Below, piece by piece: positions 27,956 through 37,400 of a stretch of DNA of 57,999 bases. The position numbers and the translations under genes are program-made. Location: positions 1 through 57,999 of the forward strand of contig CAZYHZ010000024.1 of assembly GCA_964647625.1 (NCBI GenBank), given 5' to 3'. The notes beneath the pieces are model-generated. The model was not told the DNA's origin. It ran no database searches and worked only from the letters and a program-made list of their open reading frames with translations. Positions within the stretch are counted from its first letter, which is position 1. Every line of letters begins with the position of its first letter. This DNA is from DASRJG01 sp964647625 (lineage in GTDB: Bacteria > Acidobacteriota > Polarisedimenticolia > Polarisedimenticolales > DASRJG01).

Positions 27956-30900
27956 TTACGGACACGGAGTCGAATTGGGTCTCGGGGCGCCTTGGCTGTT
28001 CGTTCCGAGGCTGCTTTCGACTCCGTGCGCGATCCCGGTCACGAGGCTGAACTCGCAGTCGCCGGGAACGGGCACGACGGTGTCCGACGCATACGGGTTG
28101 CTCAGCTTGCAATCCCGGCCGGCGAGCGGGTTCGACGCGGGAGCCTGCGTGTACTGTCCGGTCGCACGCAGCACCGAGAGAGAACCACGGTACCGGTTCC
28201 ACATCGCGAAGCCCGATTCCTCCTGCCACTCGACCGTGTCGACGTCGCTCGCCGTCACGTAGATGATCCCGTCGTCGAGGTCGCAGGCGTCGCCCTGGCC
28301 GTCGCCGTCGGAGTCGGTCTGCGTGGGATTGTAAACCGTCGGGCAGTTGTCGGAAGCGTCGCAGCGCCGGTCGCCGTCGAGATCGGTGCCGTCGTGGGCG
28401 GGATCGTTGAAGCCGCTGTTGCAGTCGTCGCAGCCGTCCCCGTTCGCGTCGCCGCAGTGGAACCGGTCGTAGGGCGCCGTGTCCACCGAATCGGGGACAC
28501 CGTCCCCGTCGTCGTCGTCGTCCAAGGCATCCGGGATGCCGTCGCCGTCGGTGTCCTGCGTCGCGGCGGTATCCGTCAGCTCGACGGAGGTCTTCACCGG
28601 CCACTGGAACCGGATCACGCGAGTCGGCCCGTCGTCGATGTCGACGTGCGACGCCTGCGACGTCATCAGGTAGTCGGGCCCCGTCGGCGACGTGGACGCG
28701 ATCAGATAGCTCGCATCCGTCGAGACGCCTCCCTGATCGAGCGACAGCCCTCCCGGGTTGTCGACGACCGTCCACGTCTCGGCGCCCACGGCGACCTTGA
28801 AGATGACGTTTTCCCCATCGTCGTGGACGACGGTGACGTTTCCGGCTGCCTCGGACGGCGAGATCTCGGCGCCGTGCGGCAGGAGGATCGTGTCGAACCA
28901 CAGCTTCTGGCCCGCGGCCGTCTGACCGAGCCACCGCTGCGCGATCTTGAATTCCGCCGAGCCCGGATTGTCGTAATCGTCCTTGGGAACTTTCCATTCG
29001 CTGAACGCGTAACCGTTGCGGTCGATCATGTGAATGTTCAGGTATTCCTCGGGGTTCTTGTACAACCAGTAGGCCAGGCCCTCGGGCTGGTCGTTGTAGA
29101 CCGACCACCAGTTGACGCCGTGCTCGGACCGCACGTCCACGCCGTGCCAGACGTTGCCCGTGGCGGCCATCATCGACTCGCCGAAGGTCGTGCGATCGCG
29201 GACGAGCAGGAAGCGATTCTTCACGAAGTAGTAACGGCGGTGGTGGTCGATGCTCCAGCCGTTGGGATCCCCCCAACCGACCCATGCGACCGTGGCCTTC
29301 CGGTAATCCGTGAAGTTCGACACGACCATCGGAGCGGTGTCATCGAGGTGCGTGCCCCCCCAGTACCGCCGGCTCAAGAGGTTGTTCGCGTCCTTCTCGC
29401 GCTCGTCCCAGTAGTTCGTATGATTCAGAAGCGTCGAGCCGCGATAGGCCAGCGCTAGGACCGCGCCGGTTTCCTCGTGGCCGTGATACCAATCGCCCCG
29501 GATCAGGTTGACCAAAACCGACAGATCGTTCGCGTCGTAGCCGCTCCTCAAGATCATCATGTCCGAGACGGTGTTCGGCCCCCAGTCGGCGTGGACTGCG
29601 GGCACGCCCCAGTTGACCGGACGGCGCTCTATGACCTCACGCCGGTTCGTGATCTTCGAGCCGTCGTCCGAGAGCGTATCGCTACGGAACCAGAGGTCGG
29701 CGTTGCCGACGGCGGTCCCGTTCGCGTAGAGATCGCCGCCTGCATAGAGATCCGAGCCGCTCGATGCAGAGCCCAGCGCCGCGAACGGCGCCGCACGCGA
29801 GAGCTCGATGAAGTACTTCGAGCCCGGCGTCACGGCGAGGAACGGCCGGATCGACACGGTCTGCGCCGCGTCCGGTCCCGCCGATCCCACGGTGCCCGCG
29901 TACAGGGGCGTGGCCGCCACGGTCGCGCCGTAGCCGGCATCGTCCCATTTCCACATCTTGACGGTGGCCGGGGCGGCGCTCCCCATGTTTCGAATGCGAA
30001 GGTCGACTCGAACGAGCGGGCTCGCCGCCGGCGTGAACGTCTGACCCACCTTTTGCGGCGACACCAGCCACTCCTGCGCGTCGCTCTGATCTTGTGAGGC
30101 ATCCGCTTGCTCGGCTTGCGCCGCGGGCTGAACCGCCGGGACCGTGGGGTCATAGGCGAAATAGGCGCGGCAGATCGACGGCGTCTCGTCCTGGATCGTC
30201 TGCCACAAGTCGACGTGCTCCCCCGTCGAAAGCACGTCCTTGGTATGGGCCCTCCGGTAATCGTACGCGCGCTGCGCCATCCATTTGAACTTGGGGTCGC
30301 GCCAGTGCCGCGCGGCCTCCTCGAACACCGAGACCGGGGCCATGAAGAACTGGCTCCATCCGTGGGCCCCGCCGAACACCGGAAGCGCGCCCATCGGCAG
30401 CATGTACTGATATTCGCGCTCGATCAGCGCATGAAATGCGGGGTCGCTCCAGACGTCATCGGTGGCGCCGTAGGCATCGATCATGTTCAGCAGCATCTGC
30501 AAGCAGAGGAACGAATACATCCCGCCGTCCTCGTAAAAATCGATGTGCTGCCGGAAATTGGTCCAGATGCTGTCGGCGTAGGCGGCCCACGCATCGTGGT
30601 CGGAGGCGGTGAGCTGCTGGCCGTCCTTGAACAGCCCTTCGCAATCGGGCGCAGGACCCGGCGTGCATGCGCTGAGCGACGCGAACTCGGAGGCCGGCAC
30701 GAGGTCGGTGATCATCTTGTAGGTCAGCGCCCGGCCGACGGCGTGGTTGTACATGCCGCCCTCCCGGTCGGGCCACAGATCGATCCCGGTTCTCAGCATC
30801 GCCTTCTTGATCATCGTATGGTCGGCGGCGGTGAGCGTCGGAGAATCCTTCACCCACTTGTACGCCAGCCCGCCGTACTCGCCGAAATCGAAGTAGATCG

Positions 30901-31801
30901 TCGGCTGGCTGAGGCGGCTGTCGGTCACTTTCTGGAACAACCGGACGACGTTGGCGGCGTTCGTCTCGTTCCCCGTCGCTCGATAGAGAAACGCGTCGTA
31001 GAGCGCGTAGTTCTCGGCGTTGTGCCCGTCCCCCGAGAGCGCGAAGTCTCGCCCCGTGTCCGCGAACTTCTGGATGAAGTAGAAGTAATCGGCCGCCGTC
31101 GCCGGTGGGCCGGGAGACAGGGGCTCCTCGAAGCTCGGGGTCCCGGATACGCATGGCGCCGGCTGCCCCGTGTCGGCACACGTCAACGGCGGCGGCGCTC
31201 CCACCGGTGACGAGAACGTACGGAACCAGAGGTCGAAGAACAGCCCCGGCGGCTGGTCTTGAAACCGGTCGTTGCTGCGCAGCATTCCGCTCGGATAGCG
31301 ATCGACCGGCCCCGACGTCGCCCAGAGCCCCCATCCCGCGTCGGCGTCGCCGCCGATCTCGATGTAGTAGGTTTTGCCAGCCTGCACCGCGATCCGCGGA
31401 AAGAAGTTCACCAACACGGGATCATCGGGCCCGGGGATCGAGACGACGTCCGTCCACAACGGTGCTGCGGCGACCGTCGCCGCGTACTCACCGGGATCGG
31501 TGACGCCATCGTGATTCGTGTCCGCCCACGCCCAGATGCCGACGTGAATGGGCCGCCGGTCGTAGCGGTTGTCGAACTTCAGGTCGAGGCGATAAAGGAA
31601 GGACGACTGGGGGATGAACGTCTGGCCCACCGGGTACCCGAAGAGAACCGACGCAAACTCGGTCTTGACGGTCTGCTGTTGATCGACGGGCTCGGCGTTG
31701 TTCCCCGGGGACTCCCACAGCCACCAGTTCTCGTCCGCGCGCACCGATCCCGGAAACGCGCAGAGAAAGACCAGTAGAACGAGCGGCCGGAGCCTCCCCA
31801 T
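27956..31801 (-). CDS. Very large secreted protein, heparinase II/III-like with thrombospondin-3 repeats
   Basis: 1281 residues. A signal peptide (about 1-22) is followed by a beta-sandwich-like domain (about 45-195) that recurs near 575-690 (both contain VGQTFTP or VGQTFIP, AGKTYYIE or PGSKYFIE, and DLWFR). Between them is an alpha-helical toroid-like region (about 230-550), and after the second copy a large beta-sheet region (about 720-1050: SDMMILRSGYD, DDTAPMVVSNF, HHRRYYFVKNRFLLVRDR). That order resembles heparinase II/III-type polysaccharide lyases. C-terminal Asp-rich thrombospondin-3 repeats (about 1085-1185) bind calcium, and the tail matches the shared module ending RPNSTPCP. Substrate unknown; catalytic residues not assigned. 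Confidence 0.6.
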   Translation of the reverse strand: MGRLRPLVLLVFLCAFPGSVRADENWWLWESPGNNAEPVDQQQTVKTEFASVLFGYPVGQTFIPQSSFLYRLDLKFDNRYDRRPIHVGIWAWADTNHDGVTDPGEYAATVAAAPLWTDVVSIPGPDDPVLVNFFPRIAVQAGKTYYIEIGGDADAGWGLWATSGPVDRYPSGMLRSNDRFQDQPPGLFFDLWFRTFSSPVGAPPPLTCADTGQPAPCVSGTPSFEEPLSPGPPATAADYFYFIQKFADTGRDFALSGDGHNAENYALYDAFLYRATGNETNAANVVRLFQKVTDSRLSQPTIYFDFGEYGGLAYKWVKDSPTLTAADHTMIKKAMLRTGIDLWPDREGGMYNHAVGRALTYKMITDLVPASEFASLSACTPGPAPDCEGLFKDGQQLTASDHDAWAAYADSIWTNFRQHIDFYEDGGMYSFLCLQMLLNMIDAYGATDDVWSDPAFHALIEREYQYMLPMGALPVFGGAHGWSQFFMAPVSVFEEAARHWRDPKFKWMAQRAYDYRRAHTKDVLSTGEHVDLWQTIQDETPSICRAYFAYDPTVPAVQPAAQAEQADASQDQSDAQEWLVSPQKVGQTFTPAASPLVRVDLRIRNMGSAAPATVKMWKWDDAGYGATVAATPLYAGTVGSAGPDAAQTVSIRPFLAVTPGSKYFIELSRAAPFAALGSASSGSDLYAGGDLYANGTAVGNADLWFRSDTLSDDGSKITNRREVIERRPVNWGVPAVHADWGPNTVSDMMILRSGYDANDLSVLVNLIRGDWYHGHEETGAVLALAYRGSTLLNHTNYWDEREKDANNLLSRRYWGGTHLDDTAPMVVSNFTDYRKATVAWVGWGDPNGWSIDHHRRYYFVKNRFLLVRDRTTFGESMMAATGNVWHGVDVRSEHGVNWWSVYNDQPEGLAYWLYKNPEEYLNIHMIDRNGYAFSEWKVPKDDYDNPGSAEFKIAQRWLGQTAAGQKLWFDTILLPHGAEISPSEAAGNVTVVHDDGENVIFKVAVGAETWTVVDNPGGLSLDQGGVSTDASYLIASTSPTGPDYLMTSQASHVDIDDGPTRVIRFQWPVKTSVELTDTAATQDTDGDGIPDALDDDDDGDGVPDSVDTAPYDRFHCGDANGDGCDDCNSGFNDPAHDGTDLDGDRRCDASDNCPTVYNPTQTDSDGDGQGDACDLDDGIIYVTASDVDTVEWQEESGFAMWNRYRGSLSVLRATGQYTQAPASNPLAGRDCKLSNPYASDTVVPVPGDCEFSLVTGIAHGVESSLGTNSQGAPRPNSTPCP

Positions 31802-31848
31802 GGGCGTGAAAATACGCCGAGGTTTGCGCGGCGGCTACGGCGAACCGA

Positions 31849-32532
31849 TCAGGAGCGGGACGGTCCGCGCTGGACGTAAAGGCTGACGAGCCGCGCCACC
31901 ATGACCGCGAGGTACAGCTGCCCCACGACGGCCTCCAGTACCGCCAGCCCGCGTGCGACATCGCTAAGGGGCAGAAAATCGCCGTAGCCCAAGGTCGCCA
32001 GCGTGACGAAGCTGAAGTAGGTCGCGTTTCCGGACGAGAATTCGCGGGCGCCGAGCGGTGCCCCGGCGTAGGCGAACGACCCGGGCCAGGTCCGGTCGAC
32101 CACCAGGTAGATGACGCCGAAGAATACGCCCGCCAGCAGGTAGGCGGACAGCGCCCCGTAGAGATGCTCCGTGCCGACGTCGATCCCGCGCATGGCGAAC
32201 CGCACCGCACCGGCCGCCGCGAGGAGCCCGATCAAGGTCCACAGCGCGAGGCTCACGGTCGCCAGCGTCTCACTGTGGAGCAGGGCCGCGGCGAGGCGCG
32301 ACAGCAAGACGACGGACACGATCACGATGAGAGTACGGGAGGGCCGCCGCGCCGTGGCGCCCAGCGCCGCGACGAGCAGGTTCAACCCGACGAACACCTG
32401 AAGGAAGCCGGCGTCGAGCTTCAGCGCCGACAGGATCGGGGACGCGGCGAGCGTCATCAGGAGCGTATAGAAGAGGATGGCGTAACGGCGGCGGAACAGC
32501 GCATCGGTCCCGGTGTCGAGCCAGTTCAGCAC
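31849..32532 (-). CDS. Two-pore-domain-type potassium channel protein
   Basis: 227 residues with a GTG start. About six hydrophobic segments are present, and a pore loop with the canonical selectivity filter TLGYGD lies at about 180-185, followed by the inner helix. A single filter per chain implies a tetramer. No RCK/TrkA-N regulatory domain is attached. Function: K+-selective conduction across the inner membrane. It sits 47 bp downstream of nothing obvious and converges with the heparinase-like gene's upstream end; no operon partner is apparent. Confidence 0.85.
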   Translation of the reverse strand: MLNWLDTGTDALFRRRYAILFYTLLMTLAASPILSALKLDAGFLQVFVGLNLLVAALGATARRPSRTLIVIVSVVLLSRLAAALLHSETLATVSLALWTLIGLLAAAGAVRFAMRGIDVGTEHLYGALSAYLLAGVFFGVIYLVVDRTWPGSFAYAGAPLGAREFSSGNATYFSFVTLATLGYGDFLPLSDVARGLAVLEAVVGQLYLAVMVARLVSLYVQRGPSRS

Positions 32533-32609
32533 GGCCAGAGTCTAGGGCAAAACGAAGACGGCATGCCGATCGCAGCGGGAGTATGCTCGGAGCCGACGGA
32601 GAAGCCGAC

Positions 32610-32768
32610 ATGGCACGGAAACGACCCTATGCGTCGCCTCAGATCCTTCAGACCGAGCCTCTCGCTCCGCCCGAAGTCGAGACGGCGGGTGCCGAGAATT
32701 GCGACGAGGGGCCGGTGCGCGTGAACGACGGCTCCGCGAGACCGGACTCGTCCCGCACCTCCCGGTAG
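32610..32768 (+). CDS. Small peptide, candidate RiPP-like precursor
   Basis: 52 residues from ATG 32610, with GGAG eight bases upstream. An in-frame ATG at 32583 has a poorly spaced site. The N-terminus is basic with Pro-Tyr (MARKRPYASPQILQTEPL), then comes a Pro/Glu-rich stretch, and the C-terminal half contains one Cys followed by DEGPVRV. This layout recalls short acidobacterial precursor-like peptides (KPY..P.I..TE.L ... C..GP). That comparison is from memory and needs a search. It converges with the PGM1-type ligase gene, 10 bp away. Short length keeps confidence moderate. Confidence 0.5.
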   Translation: MARKRPYASPQILQTEPLAPPEVETAGAENCDEGPVRVNDGSARPDSSRTSR

Positions 32769-32778
32769 AGCCCGGCGG

Positions 32779-34320
32779 CTACGACCGCACGGCCTCCGTG
32801 GCTGCGTCGTCGAGCGCCGCGATCGTCTGCTGGTAGAGGCGATCGGCCTGCGCGTGGTCGTCTCCGACGGCGGTCAGGCCGAGGAACCCCGCATCGCCCA
32901 GCGCCGACATCATGTGCAGCACCACGCCGGTCTGGCGGCTCTGGTCGAAGTGCAGGCCGTGGCGCGTGACGACGTCGAAGAGGTCGTCGGGGGCGAGCGC
33001 CCTGTAGCGCTCGTTCGCGACGTGGTCGCTGGCGACGAAGCACTTCGGCCTGCCGAGCGCCGTCGTGAACACTCCGCTTTGCGGATCGTACCGGCCGTCG
33101 GTCAGGAACTGGAGCGTGAGGAACGGGTGCGTGGTGCCGCCTTTTCGCAGGTTGATCTCGATTGCGTACGGCTCCCAGCCCCTGCGCACATCGCGCGCGA
33201 CGACGAAATCGACGGCGAACCGTCCGAGGACGCCTTCGCGCGCGAGCCGCCGTCCGATCTTGTCCGCTTCGCGGAGAATCAGCGGCGCGTACGCGGCGTC
33301 GGCCGGGAACCGGCAGCCCAGGTACGTCTGGCCGCCCGTGCCGCCCAGGATCTGGTCGTGCGTGGACAGCAGCTCGACGTCGCCCAAGGGTGTCACTCGA
33401 AGCTGGACGCTGGGGCTACGAAGCTCCTCGCCCACGATCCGCTCCTCGACGATGCCTCCGCGGTCGGCGAGCTTTGCGATGTATTCGTCGTAGCGCGTGG
33501 ACGGGTTCTCGTACGTCATCTCGCGCAGCCGTGCGGAAATCGCGGCGCCCTCGCCGCCGGCTCCCGGGGCGGGAAGGCCCGCGAGCTTGACGAAGGCGTT
33601 GCCCTCGCCCGAGACCCCTTCGTTGAGCTTGACGAGCACCTCGCGCAGCTCCGGCACGCGAGCCCGAAGACGCGCGATCGCCGCCGTCGCGTCTTCAATG
33701 CCGCCGAGGCCTTCTTCGCCGACGGGATGGCGGACGCCCTCCTCCGCGAAGATCCGGCGGCTGCCGGTCTTGGTTCCGAGCGGAAAGAAACGGGGGTCGG
33801 AGCCGTACATCGGGATGTCGAGGGCGAGCGCGAGATCGCGCTCGAGCGTCGTCGTGTTGAACGGGATCATGTGCGCGCGGTCGCGGTGCGGAATCAACGA
33901 TCGGATGCGCCGCACCAGACCGGGACGATCGAGCAGCTTGCGGCTGAGCGGAGCAGACGACGCATCCTCCGCCGCAACGAGGAACAGTCGCGCCCGGGCG
34001 TGGCTTGCGATCACTCCGGGGAGCAGATGCAGGTAGTAATCGACGATCGCCGGCGCGATCGTCTGCGAGGTCACGTACACCAGGCGGGCGCGCGGCTGGC
34101 GAAGCAGGAAAAGAAGGAAGAGGAAGCGCTCCTCGTACGCCTTGAGCATCGACCCGGGAAACTCCCGGTCGACCGTCATGGAGGGCACGACGACGACGGT
34201 CTGCTCGTCGTCGTTCAGCGAGCGGATGGACCGCCAGAGAGGAACGAGTCGTTCCTGAAGGCGGTCGAACCGGGCTTGAAGCCCGGCTTCGGAGCTCGTG
34301 GGCGGGCCCGGAAGGTCCAT
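32779..34320 (-). CDS. ATP-grasp peptide ligase, PGM1-related
   Basis: 513 residues. The N-terminal half carries phrases typical of PGM1-related proteins (LNDDEQTVVVVPSMTVDRE, YVTSQTIAPAIVDYYLHLL, HMIPFNTTTLERDLAL, YGSDPRFFPLGTKTGSRRIF). The second half is an ATP-grasp domain: VLVKLNEGVSGEGNA (nucleotide-binding strand and loop), EERIVGEELRSPSVQLR, and the metal-binding end YAIEINLRKGGTTHP. PGM1 of pheganomycin synthesis joins a nonproteinogenic acid to a ribosomal peptide through an acyl phosphate. The substrate here is unknown. ATG 34320 is chosen although the frame is open far upstream, because the family begins here. Confidence 0.8.
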   Translation of the reverse strand: MDLPGPPTSSEAGLQARFDRLQERLVPLWRSIRSLNDDEQTVVVVPSMTVDREFPGSMLKAYEERFLFLLFLLRQPRARLVYVTSQTIAPAIVDYYLHLLPGVIASHARARLFLVAAEDASSAPLSRKLLDRPGLVRRIRSLIPHRDRAHMIPFNTTTLERDLALALDIPMYGSDPRFFPLGTKTGSRRIFAEEGVRHPVGEEGLGGIEDATAAIARLRARVPELREVLVKLNEGVSGEGNAFVKLAGLPAPGAGGEGAAISARLREMTYENPSTRYDEYIAKLADRGGIVEERIVGEELRSPSVQLRVTPLGDVELLSTHDQILGGTGGQTYLGCRFPADAAYAPLILREADKIGRRLAREGVLGRFAVDFVVARDVRRGWEPYAIEINLRKGGTTHPFLTLQFLTDGRYDPQSGVFTTALGRPKCFVASDHVANERYRALAPDDLFDVVTRHGLHFDQSRQTGVVLHMMSALGDAGFLGLTAVGDDHAQADRLYQQTIAALDDAATEAVRS

Positions 34321-34497
34321 AGGGGCGGGAAGCTTACCAGGACACGCGTCCGGAATCGGAAGGCCGAGATCAATTGAATTATGTCGGCGCTTTCCGCGCC
34401 TGCGCGACCGACACGAGTGAAATCGCCTTACCGGATTGTTCTCGACTTTCGGCACCGGGACTTTTACTGTTTGTCCGGGTCGGGGATCGAGAGTTTC

Positions 34498-37400
34498 ATG
34501 GTGCGCATCCTTGCCTTCACCGTCGGCCTCGCGCTCGCTGCGACGCCGCTGCACGCCGCCGGCGCACGCTCGTTCAAGAGCGGGCCGATCCAGATCACGG
34601 CGAACGGCGCCAAGGTCTGGGTCGTCAATCCGGATCACGACTCGGTGTCGCGCATCGACACCGCGACCGACGCCGTCACGGAGTTCCCGCTGCCGCAGGC
34701 ACCGGTGGGGCCGGCGATCCGGCACGAGCCGCGCGGCCTCTCCGTGACCGAGGACGGCTCCGAGGTGTGGGTCGCGTGCCATTCCTCGGACCGCGTGTAC
34801 GTGCTCTCGGGCGCGGACGGCTCCGTGCTCGCGCGCATCGACCTGCCGTGGGGCAGCGGACCGTACGGGGTCGCGCTCTCGCGCGACCAGGCGAGAGCGC
34901 TCGTGACGTTGCTTCGGGGCGGGCAGGTCGCGGTCGTCGATCGCGCGTCGCGCGCGGTCACGGCCCGGCTCGACACGTTCCGCTCGCCGATCGGCATCGC
35001 GTGGCTCGAAGACGGCGTGTCGGCGTGGGTGACGCACCTCCACGTGATGGACCGGCTGCCCCGCGTCAGCCGCGTCGATGTCTCGGGTCCGACGCCGCGC
35101 GTGACCACGCAGGAGCGGACCGACGGCACCGGGCCGCAGGACAGCGCCGCCCTCCACGACGCCGACCCGACGCACAACATCGCCGAAGGCGGCTACTTGA
35201 ACTTCCGAGGGCATCTGGCTCAGCGGCCGGGCACGACCCGCGTCTGGGTGCCGACCCAGTATTCGAATCGCAGCCAAACGGTCGTCACGCCCGACTCGAT
35301 CATCCAGGCGACGTTCCGCGAGATCGACCTGACGACACGGCGGATTCCGAACACGATCAACGACAAGATCATCGTCACCGCGAAGCAGGTGCACGATCCC
35401 ACGACGTCGGTGTGGCTCGGGCCGGGCTGGAACCTCCCGGTTTCGGGTCCGATCGACATCGCCTTCACCGCCGATGGCGCGACGGTCTACCTCGTCGGCG
35501 AGATGTCGGAAAACGTCGTGGTCCTGCCGGCGACCACGCCGGCCTATAACAACGGGGCCGCGCCGAGCCCGGCAACGGTCAACGTCGGCCATCGCCCGTC
35601 GGGGATCGCGGTCGCGCCCGTTGCGATCGGAGGCAAGCAGCTCGCCTACGTCCTGAACCTGCTCTCGCGAGATGTCTCGAAGGTGGACGTCACCAACTGG
35701 GCGGCCCCGGCCGAGCTTTCGCGCATCGCCGTCACCCCCTCGACTCCCGAGCCGCACTCCGCGTCGTTCCTGAACGGAGAGCGGGTGTTCCACTCCTCGG
35801 TGGACCCGCAGGCCTCGTCCAACCGCAAGGTCGCGTGCGGCTCGTGCCACATCTACGGCGAGCAGGACGGGCGCGCATGGGAGCTTCAGTTCCTCCCCGG
35901 AGCGCACGGCCCGCGGCAAACGCAGTCGATCCTGGGATTGGGCGCGTCGTTTGGGCCCGTCGATCCCGCGACCGGACTCGGTCAGCTTCACCGGTCGGGA
36001 GACCGCGACGAGGTCCAAGACTTCGACCACACGTTCCGTGGCCAGCAGATGGGCGGCACCGGGTATATCCCCGCGGCCCAGCTCCAGCCGCCGCTCGGCC
36101 CGCCGAACGCCGGCAAGAGCGTCGATCTCGACGATCTCGCCATTTACTCGCTGAACTTGCCCGCGCTGCCGAGAAGCCCGCATCGCAACGCCGACGGGTC
36201 GCTCTCCGAGGCGGCCGTGCGCGGCGCGACGTTCTTCATGGGATCGGGCGCCCGGGTCGGCGACGCCAAGTGCGCGAGCTGCCACATCCCCGAGACCGGC
36301 TGGGTCGACTTCACGTATCACGACGTCGGCCAGCGTCACGATCCCGGCGAGGCCGAGCTGAACACGCGCGCGCCGCTGTGGGGCGTCAACACGGCGTCGC
36401 TTCTCGGCGTGTTCGACTCGCCTCCGTACGCGGGCTGCGCCGGGGCCAAAGATGCCGAGAGCCTGCTCGCGGCGATGATCGACTTCCGGGATCCGACGCG
36501 CACGCAGCCTCACGGAGCGCTCGCGAGCCTGACCAACCGCCAGCTCCAGGACCTCGCCGAGTTCGTCGCTTCCATCGACGGCAACATGACATCCGCAGAA
36601 GCGCGCGGAGCCCTCGACACGACGCGTCCGCGGGTCGTTCGCGTCGAGCCCGCCTCGCTCACGCGGGTCGACGTCTGGTTCAGCGAGGGCATCGCGGCCT
36701 CGTCGGCAACGCCCGCCAGCTGGCGGCTCCGGGCGGTCGGCGGCCCCGACGTCCCGGTGACGAACGCCGTGCTCGACCCGCAAAACGGGGACCGGATCAC
36801 GCTGACCGTCGGAACGCTCCACCACGATTGCGGCCCGGCGCTCTATCAATTGATTCCCATGGGACCGATCCCGGACCTCGCCGACAAAGCGAGCGGCGGC
36901 ACGGCGAACCTCCTCGACCTCAACGATGCGTCGAACAGCAAGACCTTCACGATCGGCGACACGCTCACGGTCACCTTCGGCGCGTCGGGGTACGAGAACT
37001 TCACGATCCCGGTGCACGATTCGGGCACGGTGTACTTCAGCAATACCGGCGCGAACGGCTCCGTGTACCTCCGCTCGAACAACGGCGGCGCGCAGCGCAA
37101 CACCGATTTCGTCCGCTTCGAGTGGGAATCCGCGTTCGCGACGACCGGTGTCACGAGCGGATCCGGCATCGTCGATGCGAGCTACACCCTCCTCCCCTTC
37201 TGGGGCGACTCCCAGACCATCGAAGCGCGCCGGGTGCTCCAGCGCTGGTGGGACTACGGCGGACCGGATCAGACGCAGAACCCCGTGAATCCGGTCAACG
37301 GCCACGGCGGCGTGACCTACCGGGACAGCGAGTTCAACGTGAAGGCCTGGAACCAGCCGAACGCCGCCGCACGGACCGCCGGCATCAACGGGCATGCGGC

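Noticed and set aside
32583..32609. Upstream ATG for the precursor-like peptide
   Set aside because: The site GGGAG is only one base before this ATG, too close to be used; GGAG is well spaced from ATG 32610.
34381..34497. Earlier ATG for the di-haem protein
   Set aside because: It would place 39 residues before a clear signal peptide; ATG 34498 starts directly with that peptide.
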